A stretch of DNA of 64,000 nt from contig CAWHMO010000010.1 of the NCBI GenBank assembly GCA_963830565.1, positions 806,001 through 870,000 on the forward strand, written 5' to 3'. The notes beneath the pieces are model-generated. The model saw only the letters and a list, made by a program, of their open reading frames with translations, ran no database searches and was not told where the DNA came from. This document shows, one piece after another, positions 54,445 through 62,715 of the stretch. The translations under genes and the position numbers were made by a program. Origin of the DNA: DATFDN01 sp963830565. Its GTDB lineage: Bacteria > Pseudomonadota > Alphaproteobacteria > Acetobacterales > Acetobacteraceae. Position 1 is the first letter of the stretch, and every line of letters begins with the position of its first letter.

Positions 54445-54697
54445 GTGCCCTGAACTGACGGAGGCCCAGTTGGCGCAGCTTCGGGCACTGGACGGGAATC
54501 CGGACACGGCGGACATCCCGGAGGCGCCAGCAGGGAATTGGGCACATGCGCGTCGGTTCTTCAAGCCCCGCAAGGAGGCGATCAGCCTTCGCGTGGATGC
54601 CGACGTCCTGGACTGGCTCCGTCGCCGGAGCGACCGTTATCAATCGGAGATCAACCGGATTCTCCGGGAGAAAATGGAGGCCGATATCTCTGGCTGA
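54419..54697 (+). CDS. brnA: BrnA family antitoxin
   Basis: A 92-residue antitoxin of the BrnA (DUF4415) family. The ribbon-helix-helix DNA-binding domain is C-terminal: FFKPRKEAISLRVDADVLDW (about 47-66), then LRRRSDRYQSEINRILREKM. It binds BrnT and represses the operon. AAGGAAG lies before the ATG, which overlaps the end of brnT by 26 bases, as in other brnTA loci. The gene converges on rho. Confidence 0.87.
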   Translation: MKRGTLTNKCPELTEAQLAQLRALDGNPDTADIPEAPAGNWAHARRFFKPRKEAISLRVDADVLDWLRRRSDRYQSEINRILREKMEADISG

Positions 54698-54715
54698 TGA
54701 CGGATCGCGTCACTG

Positions 54716-56053
54716 TCACGTATTCATCGCATCGAAGAAATCCGCGTTCGTTTTGCTGTATTTCAGCTTGTCGAGCAGGAACTCCATCGCATCCACCGTC
54801 CCCATCGGGTTCAGGATGCGCCGCAGCACCCACATCTTCGATAGCGTCGCCTTCTCGACCAGCAGTTCCTCCTTGCGCGTACCCGACTTGGTGATGTCGA
54901 TTGCCGGGAAGCTGCGCTTGTCGGAGATCTTGCGGTCCAGGATCAGCTCGGAATTGCCGGTGCCCTTGAACTCCTCGAAGATCACCTCGTCCATGCGGCT
55001 GCCGGTGTCGATCAGGGCGGTGGCGATGATGGTCAGGCTGCCGCCTTCCTCGATGTTCCGGGCAGCGCCGAAGAAGCGCTTCGGGCGCTGCAGCGCGTTG
55101 GCGTCCACGCCGCCGGTCAGCACCTTGCCGGACGACGGCACCACGGTATTGTAGGCGCGCGCCAGGCGGGTGATCGAATCCAGCAGGATCACCACGTCCC
55201 GCTTGTGCTCGACCAGGCGCTTGGCCTTCTCCAGCACCATCTCTGTCACCTGAACGTGGCGCGTTGCTGGTTCGTCGAAGGTCGAGCTGATGACCTCGCC
55301 CTTCACGCTGCGAGCCATGTCGGTGACCTCCTCGGGCCGCTCGTCGATCAGCAGCACGATCAGGAACACGTCGGGATGATTGACCGCGATGGCGGTGGCA
55401 ATGTTCTGCAGCATCACCGTCTTGCCGGTGCGCGGCGGCGCGACGATCAGCGCCCGCTGGCCCTTGCCGATGGGCGCGATCAGGTCGATGACGCGTGGGG
55501 TGAAGTCCTTCCCCGGCCCCTTGGCGACCGACTGGAAGTTCTCGGTCTCTAGCCGCAGCCGCTCGTTCGGGTAAAGTGGGGTCAGATTGTCGAAGTTGAT
55601 GCGGTGCCGCACCGCGTCCGGCGGCTCGAAGTTGATGGTGTTGAGCTTGAGCAGCGCGAAGTAGCGTTCCCCGTCCTTCGGCGCCCGGATCTGGCCCTCT
55701 ACCGTATCGCCGGTGCGCAGGCCGAAGCGGCGGACCTGGGTCGGGCTCACATAGATGTCGTCGGGGCCTGGCAGGTAGTTCGCCTCCGGGCTGCGCAGGA
55801 AGCCGAAACCGTCGGGCAGGATTTCGAGCGTGCCCTCCCCATGGATGGCCTGGTCGTTCTCGGCCAGGTTCTTCAGGATGGCGAACATCATGTCCTGCTT
55901 GCGCAGGCTGGACGCGTTTTCAACCTGGAGGGATTCGGCGAAACTCAGCAAGTCCGCGGGGGACTTTGCCTTCAGTTCGGCAAGATGCATCTGGGACGCC
56001 TCGGCGACTTCTTGGATGGCAATTGGGGGAGCCCGGGATCGGCGTTCCGCCAC
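54716..56053 (-). CDS. rho: Transcription termination factor Rho
   Basis: A 445-residue hexameric RNA helicase. N-terminal helical domain (HLAELKAKSPADLLSFAESL), cold-shock-like RNA-binding domain (GTLEILPDGFGFLRSPEANY, about 74-93), P-loop APPRTGKTVML (about 205), Walker B VLLIDERPEEVTDM, Q loop STFDEPATRHVQVTE and R loop. It ends transcription in an ATP-dependent way. ATG at 55990 (MHLAELK) is an alternative start that matches many homologs; the longer start adds 21 residues. A 140-base gap separates it from hemJ. Confidence 0.96.
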   Translation of the reverse strand: MAERRSRAPPIAIQEVAEASQMHLAELKAKSPADLLSFAESLQVENASSLRKQDMMFAILKNLAENDQAIHGEGTLEILPDGFGFLRSPEANYLPGPDDIYVSPTQVRRFGLRTGDTVEGQIRAPKDGERYFALLKLNTINFEPPDAVRHRINFDNLTPLYPNERLRLETENFQSVAKGPGKDFTPRVIDLIAPIGKGQRALIVAPPRTGKTVMLQNIATAIAVNHPDVFLIVLLIDERPEEVTDMARSVKGEVISSTFDEPATRHVQVTEMVLEKAKRLVEHKRDVVILLDSITRLARAYNTVVPSSGKVLTGGVDANALQRPKRFFGAARNIEEGGSLTIIATALIDTGSRMDEVIFEEFKGTGNSELILDRKISDKRSFPAIDITKSGTRKEELLVEKATLSKMWVLRRILNPMGTVDAMEFLLDKLKYSKTNADFFDAMNT

Positions 56054-56193
56054 GCTGGCGACTGTCCCGTCCGGCGATGACGTTCGGCAGCGTTCGGATA
56101 ACTAGGTAGGAGAGAGAACCTACTTTACGAGAGAACGAGCAGGGCCGTCAACGCATAGGTGGCGAGCCGGCCGCGCTGCGTCAAGCGCATCGC

Positions 56194-56646
56194 TCAAAAT
56201 GGCCGAACGATCACCATGACCACGATCAGCATGACAAGAAGCGTCGGCACCTCGTTCGCGATCCGGTAGAAACGCTGCGGCCGACGATTGCGGTCGTGCA
56301 GAAAGTCCTTCCGCCATCGTGAGAATTCGCCGTGCAATGCCGACATGGCGATCACCGAGGCGAGCTTCACGTGCCACCAGCCCCACGCCCAGTCGATCAC
56401 GCCGGGGGTCAGGACCAGCAGGATGCCGAACGTCCAGGTCGCGATCATCGCCGGGTTGATGATCTGCCTCAGCAGCCGCCGCTCCATGACCTTGAACCGC
56501 TCGCTCTCGGCGGAGCCGGGGCGGGTCTCGCAGTGATAGACGTAGAGCCGCGGCAGATAGAACATCCCTGCCATCCAGGCGATCAGCGATATGACGTGCA
56601 GCGCCTTGGTCCAGGGATAGACGTGAGCGAGAAGGGGAACCGTCAC
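56194..56646 (-). CDS. hemJ: Protoporphyrinogen IX oxidase HemJ
   Basis: A 150-residue, four-span membrane protein of the HemJ/UPF0093 family. It begins PLLAHVYPWTKALHVISLIA; the conserved His and the Arg in MAGMFYLPRLYVYH, and Lys in MSALHGEFSRWRKDF, mark the haem-binding quinone-linked oxidase. It converts protoporphyrinogen IX to protoporphyrin IX. GTG start overlaps the HAD gene stop (GTGA). Grouping with hemH and hemE supports the function. Confidence 0.9.
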   Translation of the reverse strand: MTVPLLAHVYPWTKALHVISLIAWMAGMFYLPRLYVYHCETRPGSAESERFKVMERRLLRQIINPAMIATWTFGILLVLTPGVIDWAWGWWHVKLASVIAMSALHGEFSRWRKDFLHDRNRRPQRFYRIANEVPTLLVMLIVVMVIVRPF

Positions 56647-57341
56647 TGCCGCGCTCGCCGCCGGATTTCTGTCCGCAGCAGTGCCGGGAACTCCGCCAGG
56701 GATCGGAACGGCAACGCGCCCTCGGCGGCAAGGGCTGCTCCCGCGCCATTCGGGCACAGTGCCCAGCACATCATACCGGCCGCGGCGGCCCCGCGCGCGC
56801 CAAGGACCGAATCCTCCAGCACCAGGCAGGCGCCCGGCTCCGCGCCCGCCGAGCACGCGGCGCTCAGGAAGAGATTCGGCGCGGGCTTGCCGGGTCGACC
56901 CTCGGCGATCATGTCCTCGACGCTGTGCAAGCGGCCCGCGACCAGCGCGGCGAGGCCCGTGCGCCCGAACTTGGCCTCCATCTCCCGATGCGAGGAGTTG
57001 GAGGCCACCCGCCAGTCGAGGCCGAGCGCCTCGACGGCCCGCACCGCGCGCTCCGCCCCGGGAATGGCCATGGCCTCGCGCGCCATCACTCCCGCGACGC
57101 GCGCCGCAAGGTCCGCCTCCCAGGTCCGCGGCAGGCCATGATGCAACCGCGCCTCGATCAGCGGGCGCATCGAATGAAACGACATCCCGATGAACATCCG
57201 TTCGCACGTCTCGGGGGTCATTTCCCAGCCGAGACTGGTCAGCATCGCGGCCACCACCCGGTTGCAGATCGGCTCGCTGTCGATCAGCACGCCGTCGCAA
57301 TCGAAGATCACGAGGCGCAACGGCGAACGGCTTAGTGGCAT
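56643..57341 (-). CDS. HAD-IA family hydrolase (phosphoglycolate phosphatase-like)
   Basis: A 232-residue phosphatase. Motif I FDCDGVLIDSEP with nucleophile Asp14 and Asp16, motif II Ser in VASNSSHREM, Lys in GKPAPNLFL and motif IV in LVLEDSVLGARGA. Cap domain spans about residues 20-90. The GpmB/Gph-like group dephosphorylates sugar phosphates or phosphoglycolate. Substrate not fixed by sequence. Coupled to hemJ. Divided from hemH by 61 bases. Confidence 0.87.
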   Translation of the reverse strand: MPLSRSPLRLVIFDCDGVLIDSEPICNRVVAAMLTSLGWEMTPETCERMFIGMSFHSMRPLIEARLHHGLPRTWEADLAARVAGVMAREAMAIPGAERAVRAVEALGLDWRVASNSSHREMEAKFGRTGLAALVAGRLHSVEDMIAEGRPGKPAPNLFLSAACSAGAEPGACLVLEDSVLGARGAAAAGMMCWALCPNGAGAALAAEGALPFRSLAEFPALLRTEIRRRARQ

Positions 57342-57402
57342 CGCGCGAGAGCGGAAGGAGCCTCGTTCAAGGGTCGATCATGCTCGCGATGCGCTGCGCC
57401 GA

Positions 57403-58452
57403 TCAAGCTCGCGCCGCGAACGGGCAACCAGTGAACTCCGATGGGCAAATCCGCCCTCCGGTGTGGCTGCACAGGCCAGGACCGGCCGCGCGTGCCCGTC
57501 GGACCAGGTCGGCGAGGGCGGCGACGAAATTCGTCTCGTCGTTCTGCGCCGGGACACGGAAATAGCCGGGAACGCCAAGCTTCTCGGCCAGATGGCGATA
57601 CTCGACATCTAGTTCCACCAAAGTCTCGCTGTGGTCCGAGACGAAGGCGATGGGTACGACCACGACCGCCACCTTATCGCGGGCAGCGCGGGCGACCTCC
57701 TGGTCGGTGCTCGGCTCGAGCCATTTCTGGGGAGTGGCGCGGGACTGATAGCAGATCGCCCAATCCGCCGGTGCCTCCGGACCCCAGGCGGCGATGACGG
57801 CGCGCACGGTGCGCTCGATCTGCCATTGATAGGGGTCGCCCGCGCGTACGATCGCCTCCGGCAGGCCATGCGCGGAGAACAATAGCCGGAGCGCAGTCCC
57901 GTCCAACGCGGCGCTGGCCTGTTCCCAGGCTCGGCGTACGATCGCGGCTGTCGCTTCGGCGTAGCCGGCGTCCTCGGGCCAGCAGCATAGCGTCGTCACC
58001 GGCGCCACCAGCCCGAGACGCGCCGCCGCCTCCCGCCATGCGTCGAGCGAACTGCCCGTAGTGGTGGTGGAGAACTGCGGATACAGCGGCAGCAGCACGA
58101 CCTCGTGCGGCTGAAACGCCTTGACGGCCTTGGCCGCCTCGTCGCTGAAGGGGTGCCAGTAGCGCATGGCTATGAAGCAGCGCGCCTCGATTTCAGGCAG
58201 CGCCGCCTCCAAGGCCAAGCCTTGTGCCCGCGTGAGGTCGAGCAGCGGCGAGCGGCCGCCGAGCAGGGCATAGTTGGCTGTCGCCGGCTTCAGCCTTCGG
58301 CCGGCGATAATCCGGGCTAGCACTGGACGTACGAAGAACGGCACGCGCAGGATCGCCTTGTCGCTGAACAAGTTCAGCAGAAAGGGACGTATCGCCTCTG
58401 GGCGATCAGGGCCGCCCAGATTGAACAGCACGACGGCGATGCGCGGTCGCAT
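57403..58452 (-). CDS. hemH: Ferrochelatase
   Basis: A 349-residue enzyme inserting Fe(II) into protoporphyrin IX. Catalytic His in RLLFSAHGLPEAIV and Glu in SDHSETLVELDVEY; FNLGGPDRPEAIRPFL at the N-terminus is typical. The C-terminus carries three Cys in LCSHTGGRICPSEFTGCPF, similar in position to the 2Fe-2S ligands in some alphaproteobacterial ferrochelatases. The start is at MRPRIAVVLFNLGG, seven bases after the hemE stop. Confidence 0.94.
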   Translation of the reverse strand: MRPRIAVVLFNLGGPDRPEAIRPFLLNLFSDKAILRVPFFVRPVLARIIAGRRLKPATANYALLGGRSPLLDLTRAQGLALEAALPEIEARCFIAMRYWHPFSDEAAKAVKAFQPHEVVLLPLYPQFSTTTTGSSLDAWREAAARLGLVAPVTTLCCWPEDAGYAEATAAIVRRAWEQASAALDGTALRLLFSAHGLPEAIVRAGDPYQWQIERTVRAVIAAWGPEAPADWAICYQSRATPQKWLEPSTDQEVARAARDKVAVVVVPIAFVSDHSETLVELDVEYRHLAEKLGVPGYFRVPAQNDETNFVAALADLVRRARAAGPGLCSHTGGRICPSEFTGCPFAARA

Positions 58453-58459
58453 CTCGGCT

Positions 58460-59506
58460 TCAGCCGGCACGCACCAACTCCGCCAAGGCAGCGACATGCT
58501 CCGGCGGCGTTTCCGGCACGATGCCATGTCCCAGATTGAACACGAACGGCCGGCCGCGCAGTGCCGAGAGGATGCCGCCCGCCTCCGCCCGCAACGCGTC
58601 GCCGCCCGCCAGCAGGGCCATCGGGTCCAGGTTTCCTTGCAGAGCGATGGTCTCCGGCACGGCGCGACGCGCGTAGGCCGGATCGGTCGCGGTATCCATG
58701 CCGACCCCGTCCATCCCGGTTTCGGCGGCGTAGTCGCCCAGCATGGCTCCGGCGAGGCGCGGAAAGCCGATCAGGCGCATGGTGGGAGTTCGCGCCTTCA
58801 GCGCGGCCGCGATCCTTCGCGCCGGCGCGATCACATAGCGACGGAACAGGGCTGGCGAGAGCACGCCCGCCCAGGAATCGAACAGCATCAGCACCTGCGC
58901 CCCCGCCTCGGCCTGAGCCGAAAGGTAGGTGATCGTGGCATCCGTCAAGAGCTCGATCAGCGCCGCGAACAGATCGGACCGCGCGTAGGCCATGCGCCGC
59001 GTGGCGGCAAAGTCCTTCGACCCTCCGCCCTCGACCATGTAGCAGGCCACCGTGAACGGTGCTCCGGCGAAGCCGATCAGCGCCGCATCATGGCCTTCGG
59101 CCGCGATACAAGCGCGGACCCGACGGAGGGTCTCCAGCACCGGCGCGATGGCGCCGGACAGCCGGTCATGGTCCAGCGCCGCGAGTCCCGCAGCGTCGTG
59201 CAGCTTCGGCAATACCGGCCCCTCGCCCTCCTTGAATGCCAAACCGTGCCCAAGCGCCCAGGGCAGAATCAGGATGTCGCTGAACAGGATCGCCGCGTCG
59301 AAGCCAAACCGGCGCAGTGGCTGGAGCGTCACCTCCGTCGCCAGCTCGGGCGTGGTGCAGAGATTTATGAAATCGCCCGCCTTGGCCCGCACTGCCCGGT
59401 ACTCGGGCAGGTATCGGCCGGCCTGCCGCATGAGCCACAGGGGCGGCGGCCAGACCGCCTCTCCGTCCAGGGCACGCAAGAGACCTGACCGCGATCCGCT
59501 CATCAT
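58460..59506 (-). CDS. hemE: Uroporphyrinogen decarboxylase
   Basis: A 348-residue enzyme converting uroporphyrinogen III to coproporphyrinogen III. The signature PPLWLMRQAGRYLPEYR (about 20-36) and the catalytic Asp in AAILFSDILILPWALG (about 67-82) are present, as are Tyr in VACYMVEGGGSKDF and the FDSWAG block. First gene of the minus-strand haem operon, with its 5' end facing the candidate replication origin. Confidence 0.95.
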   Translation of the reverse strand: MMSGSRSGLLRALDGEAVWPPPLWLMRQAGRYLPEYRAVRAKAGDFINLCTTPELATEVTLQPLRRFGFDAAILFSDILILPWALGHGLAFKEGEGPVLPKLHDAAGLAALDHDRLSGAIAPVLETLRRVRACIAAEGHDAALIGFAGAPFTVACYMVEGGGSKDFAATRRMAYARSDLFAALIELLTDATITYLSAQAEAGAQVLMLFDSWAGVLSPALFRRYVIAPARRIAAALKARTPTMRLIGFPRLAGAMLGDYAAETGMDGVGMDTATDPAYARRAVPETIALQGNLDPMALLAGGDALRAEAGGILSALRGRPFVFNLGHGIVPETPPEHVAALAELVRAG

Positions 59507-59851
59507 TAGGTGTCACTACTAAAAGGAAGAGGAACTTAAGAGTCTTGGGGAAGGGGTATATGGGGCTGTGGACGGTGGGGTACCCCAGTGAAGCGCGGTT
59601 GAGCGTGGAAAGGCTCACAGGAGACACCGTCAGCAACCGACTGAACCGCTTTCAGGATCCGGCGATGCCCCCAGAACTCCCATCGCCGGGGTTGCATCCA
59701 TGCAGGCACCCCTCGCACACCCGTGATATCCCCGTCCTGCTCGCCAGGACCTGAGCGCCTCGGGATTTGTCCCCCTTATCCCCGTGATCCACGATGTCGG
59801 GCGGAGCGGTCTGGTGCTTGCTCGATAAGCCCAGGTTCCTATGCTACGTGC
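59507..59851. other. Candidate chromosomal replication origin (hemE to dikinase-regulator gap)
   Basis: A 345-base gap between divergent hemE (-) and the DUF299 dikinase regulator (+). In Caulobacter and several other alphaproteobacteria oriC lies next to hemE, with the RP001-type (DUF299) gene on the other side. The gap has two 9-mers back to back at 59776-59793: TTATCCCCG (7 of 9 to the DnaA box TTATCCACA) and TGATCCACG (8 of 9 to the Caulobacter G-box TGATCCACA). A more A/T-rich stretch, ACTACTAAAAGGAAG, follows hemE. The promoters of both genes must lie here too. Confidence 0.55.
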
Positions 59852-60742
59852 ATGGTCCGCGATCGGATGAACCTGCACCTCGTCTCCGATGCCACCGGAG
59901 AGACGCTGAACGCGATTGCCCGTGCGACGACGGTGCAGTTCGAGCATTCGCACATCATCTACCACCGCTGGAGCCTGATCCGGACCCGATTCCAGCTTCA
60001 TCGCGTGCTGGAGGGTATCGAGGCGGAGCCCGGTCCGGTGCTCTCGACCCTGGTCGATCGTGCGCTGCGCTCGGACCTGGACGGCACGTGCCAGCGGCTG
60101 GGGGTGCCGGTAGTCAATGTGCTCGATCCGGTGATGAACCTGTTGCAGGACTATATCGGCGAGCAGGCCTCCGCGCGGCCGGGTCGGCAATACGTGCTGA
60201 ACGCCGACTATTTCCAGCGGATCGACGCCATGCACTACGTGCTGGCCCACGACGACGGCCAGGCGCAAGCCGGGCTGACCGAGGCCGATGTGGTCCTGAT
60301 CGGCGTCTCGCGAAGCTCCAAGACGCCAACCTGCTTTTATCTTGCCAATCGTGGCATCAAGGCAGCCAACGTCCCGCTGGTTCCCCACCTGCCCGAGCCG
60401 CAGGGGCTGGAGGCGATTGGCAGGCCGGTGATCGGCCTTACGCTGGACGCGCCGGCGCTGATCGAGATCCGCCGGCATCGACTTCGCCTGATCGCTAGCT
60501 CCGCGAGCAGCCAGGCGGTCATGCGGCAGAACAGCACCGACTATGTGGACGAGGAGGCGGTCAAGGCCGAGCTGTTATGGGCGCGACGGCTGTGCAACCG
60601 CCGCGGCTGGCCGGTGATCGACGTGACCCGCCGCTCCATCGAGGAGACGGCGGCGACCGTGCTGCACCTGATGGAGGCGTGGCATGAGCGCCGCCGGAAG
60701 GTGGAAGCGGCCCGCGCTACTGGCGGCCCAGAGCCAGCTTGA
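59852..60742 (+). CDS. ppsR: Pyruvate, water dikinase regulatory protein (DUF299)
   Basis: A 296-residue bifunctional kinase/pyrophosphorylase that phosphorylates and dephosphorylates PEP synthase or pyruvate phosphate dikinase, using ADP and Pi. It opens NLHLVSDATGETLNAIARA (residues about 7-25). The P-loop is in VVLIGVSRSSKTPTCFYLAN (about 148-167), and YQRIDAMHYVLAHDDG-like sequence precedes it. The ATG at 59852 is chosen; 59867 (MNLHLVSD) is also possible. It overlaps the convergent lipoprotein gene by 26 bases. Homolog of rickettsial RP001, a neighbour of oriC in several alphaproteobacteria. Confidence 0.92.
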   Translation: MVRDRMNLHLVSDATGETLNAIARATTVQFEHSHIIYHRWSLIRTRFQLHRVLEGIEAEPGPVLSTLVDRALRSDLDGTCQRLGVPVVNVLDPVMNLLQDYIGEQASARPGRQYVLNADYFQRIDAMHYVLAHDDGQAQAGLTEADVVLIGVSRSSKTPTCFYLANRGIKAANVPLVPHLPEPQGLEAIGRPVIGLTLDAPALIEIRRHRLRLIASSASSQAVMRQNSTDYVDEEAVKAELLWARRLCNRRGWPVIDVTRRSIEETAATVLHLMEAWHERRRKVEAARATGGPEPA

Positions 60743-61112
60743 AGGTGCAGCGCGGCTGATGCACGGTGGCGTCCATCACCCCGTTGCTGATGCGCCCAAA
60801 GATGTGGACCGGGGTTTCGTACTTGGTCTGCGAGTAGATCGGCCGCGCGGCATAGTGGTCGAACGTTCCGTCTGGCGCGACCGGAACGGTCATCGGCGCC
60901 CCATCGATATCGGCGCTGAACCGGCTGTCCCGGACAGCGAGCGGCGGCGCCTGCCAGTCGCAATGCCAGTCGGGCGAACTGAAGCCCACTAGGCGGGTCG
61001 TGCCGACATACATGCCGTCATATGGCCCTGGCACCGCCGGCGGCAGGTTGGTGCAGGCAGCGAGCAGACCCGCCATCGCGAAAGCGAGCCGATAGGCCGT
61101 GCGCGAAATCAT
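60717..61112 (-). CDS. Putative lipoprotein
   Basis: Predicted 131-residue lipoprotein. The N-terminus is a lipoprotein signal with lipobox LLAAC (Cys20). The mature part begins TNLPPAVPGPYDGMYVGTTR and has scattered beta-strand pattern with two further Cys residues (HCDW and PRCTFK) that may pair. No family is recognised. Located in the outer or inner membrane leaflet facing the periplasm. It overlaps the stop of the LDH-like gene (ATGA) and follows it on the same strand. Confidence 0.72.
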   Translation of the reverse strand: MISRTAYRLAFAMAGLLAACTNLPPAVPGPYDGMYVGTTRLVGFSSPDWHCDWQAPPLAVRDSRFSADIDGAPMTVPVAPDGTFDHYAARPIYSQTKYETPVHIFGRISNGVMDATVHQPRCTFKLALGRQ

Positions 61113-62035
61113 CCCGCCCTTCCCAACGCCTCGCGTATATGATCGGCGCTCGCATGCAAGGCCGTACGCTCCTGATCGGTCATCTTGGGTGTGAGGGTCC
61201 GGACAACGCCAGCGCGGCCCAGCACGGCGGGAAGTGACAACGTGACACCGTACTCGGGATTGAACGCGCCGATCGGCAGCACCGCGCGCTCATCGCGCGC
61301 CACGATCTCGGCGATTCTGGCACACACCATGCCGATGCCGAGCTGGCTCGCCCCGGTCCCCTCGATGATGGTGATATTCGCCTCGCGAACCTCCTTTTCC
61401 ACCTCTTCGCGCACTTGATCATGCGAACGCTCGCCCAGCGCATCGAGGATGGGCAGCCCGCCAATGCGCGCCGAGGACCACAGGAACACCGATGATGTGC
61501 CATGCTCGCCCAGCACCAGCGCCTCGACGGCGCGCGGATTGACATCGAGTTTGCGCGCGAGGTGGACGCGAAAGCGCAGGCTATCGAGGAAGGTGCCAGT
61601 CGAGAGCACCTGCGTGTCGGGAGCGACCCCGCGGGCGATGTCGGCAAGCGCGTCGGGAGGATCAGTCACAACGAGGAAAATCGCGTCAGGCGCTGCCCTG
61701 GCGGCGGGCGGGATGATGTCGCGATAGATCTCGGCATTCTTTGCCAGCAGCTTGAGGCGGCCCTCGGTATCGGCGCGGTCCGTGGCTCCGCCCGCCTTCT
61801 CGTTCACTCCGGCGGTGATCATGACCAGACCCGCGCCTCGGATGTCATTGTAGTCCCCGGCGCATAGGGCAACGGATGGCGAAAGCGCGGCGCCGTACTG
61901 GACATCTGTCACCATGCCGTCCGCGCGCTCCCGCGTGCGGTCCACGACGACGATCTCGCTCGCCGGGCCGCGTAGGACCGTGGCGAGAAGGCAGGCTTGC
62001 CCGACGGCGCCGGCGCCGAGGATGGCGACCTTCAT
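61109..62035 (-). CDS. Lactate/malate dehydrogenase family protein
   Basis: A 308-residue NAD-dependent 2-hydroxyacid dehydrogenase. Rossmann motif VAILGAGAVGQA at the N-terminus, catalytic Asp/Arg in LDSLRFRVHLA and His in LGEHGTSSVFLW. The specificity loop reads AGVNEKAGGATDR: the discriminator (Gln in LDH, Arg in MDH) appears to be Glu, and the next catalytic Arg is kept. So neither lactate nor malate is assured. The start is the ATG of MKVAILGAG. It is coupled to the lipoprotein gene. Confidence 0.85.
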   Translation of the reverse strand: MKVAILGAGAVGQACLLATVLRGPASEIVVVDRTRERADGMVTDVQYGAALSPSVALCAGDYNDIRGAGLVMITAGVNEKAGGATDRADTEGRLKLLAKNAEIYRDIIPPAARAAPDAIFLVVTDPPDALADIARGVAPDTQVLSTGTFLDSLRFRVHLARKLDVNPRAVEALVLGEHGTSSVFLWSSARIGGLPILDALGERSHDQVREEVEKEVREANITIIEGTGASQLGIGMVCARIAEIVARDERAVLPIGAFNPEYGVTLSLPAVLGRAGVVRTLTPKMTDQERTALHASADHIREALGRAG

Positions 62036-62715
62036 GACATGATCCCTCCCGCTGTTACCTGCCAGGATTTATGCCGTCGCCGGCGTCCGGCTAGTAGCCG
62101 GAATCATTGAACGGTGAAACGCATCGCCGAGACTGTCATCGCGAGCCGTCTCTTGGCGGTGTGGCGATCCAGGCGGGCGACCCAGATGGGCGACACGGTG
62201 CGGCGAACCTGGATCGCCACGGCGCTGCGCGCCTCGCGATGACGGTTTCAACAACTCATCGTTCACCGATAGGGAGTACCAGAGCGCAACCCTCCGAGCA
62301 GTAGATTGTCAGGTCGAGCGTGCCTTCGGCGCTTGACACCGTAAAGCACCATCAAGCTATGCGCGGCACATGATCGCAAGCCCAGAGGCTATGCGCTGAA
62401 TTGGCTGCCGGAAATCCCGGCTTTGGTCATTGCTTCGCGTTTGGCGTGGATTCTCCGCCTGAAGCCGAGAACCCGCAGCCGTTAGCGAATAATCAGCACC
62501 TCCTCTCCGTCGGTCCGATCAGCTCGTAGCGGGACTGGCTTTCCTGAACACGCGCTCGAAGGGACTCGCGGCCACAATAGACCGTGGGCTGGAGTAGCTC
62601 TCCGGTCGGCTACGCTGTACTGGGTATTCGGGCCGGTGTGCGGCGTTTTTCATGTGCCGGCGAACAGCGTTGATGGCACCCCGGCCATCACCGGCGTACG
62701 TCTCCGGAGGATCGC
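62036..62715. other. Long gap with a palindromic repeat, otherwise empty
   Basis: About 680 bases between the LDH-like gene (5' end) and the end of the GNAT gene. It contains the palindromic element at 62135-62243. From 62280 on the sequence is less GC-rich and has only short open frames without family character. One of them, ending LRLKPRTRSR at about 62488, might be a worn transposase or integrase end, but I cannot support that. The LDH-like gene's promoter must lie in the first part. Confidence 0.5.
62135..62243. repeat. Nested palindromic repeat element
   Basis: Outer arms GTCATCGCGAG (62135-62145) and CTCGCGATGAC (62233-62243) are perfect inverted repeats of 11 bases. Inner arms GTGGCGATCCAGG (62161-62173) and CCTGGATCGCCAC (62208-62220) are perfect repeats of 13 bases. 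The unit resembles the alphaproteobacterial repeat whose translation gives the frequent mis-annotated peptide GAQRRGDP. Likely a non-autonomous REP- or MITE-like element. Confidence 0.75.

Noticed and set aside
62069..62266. Minus-strand frame with GAQRRGDP
   Set aside because: It translates the palindromic repeat; this peptide is a well-known annotation artefact.
62330..62490. Possible transposase remnant
   Set aside because: A short frame ends with a basic stretch, but no DDE or other conserved block is readable and no terminal repeats are seen.
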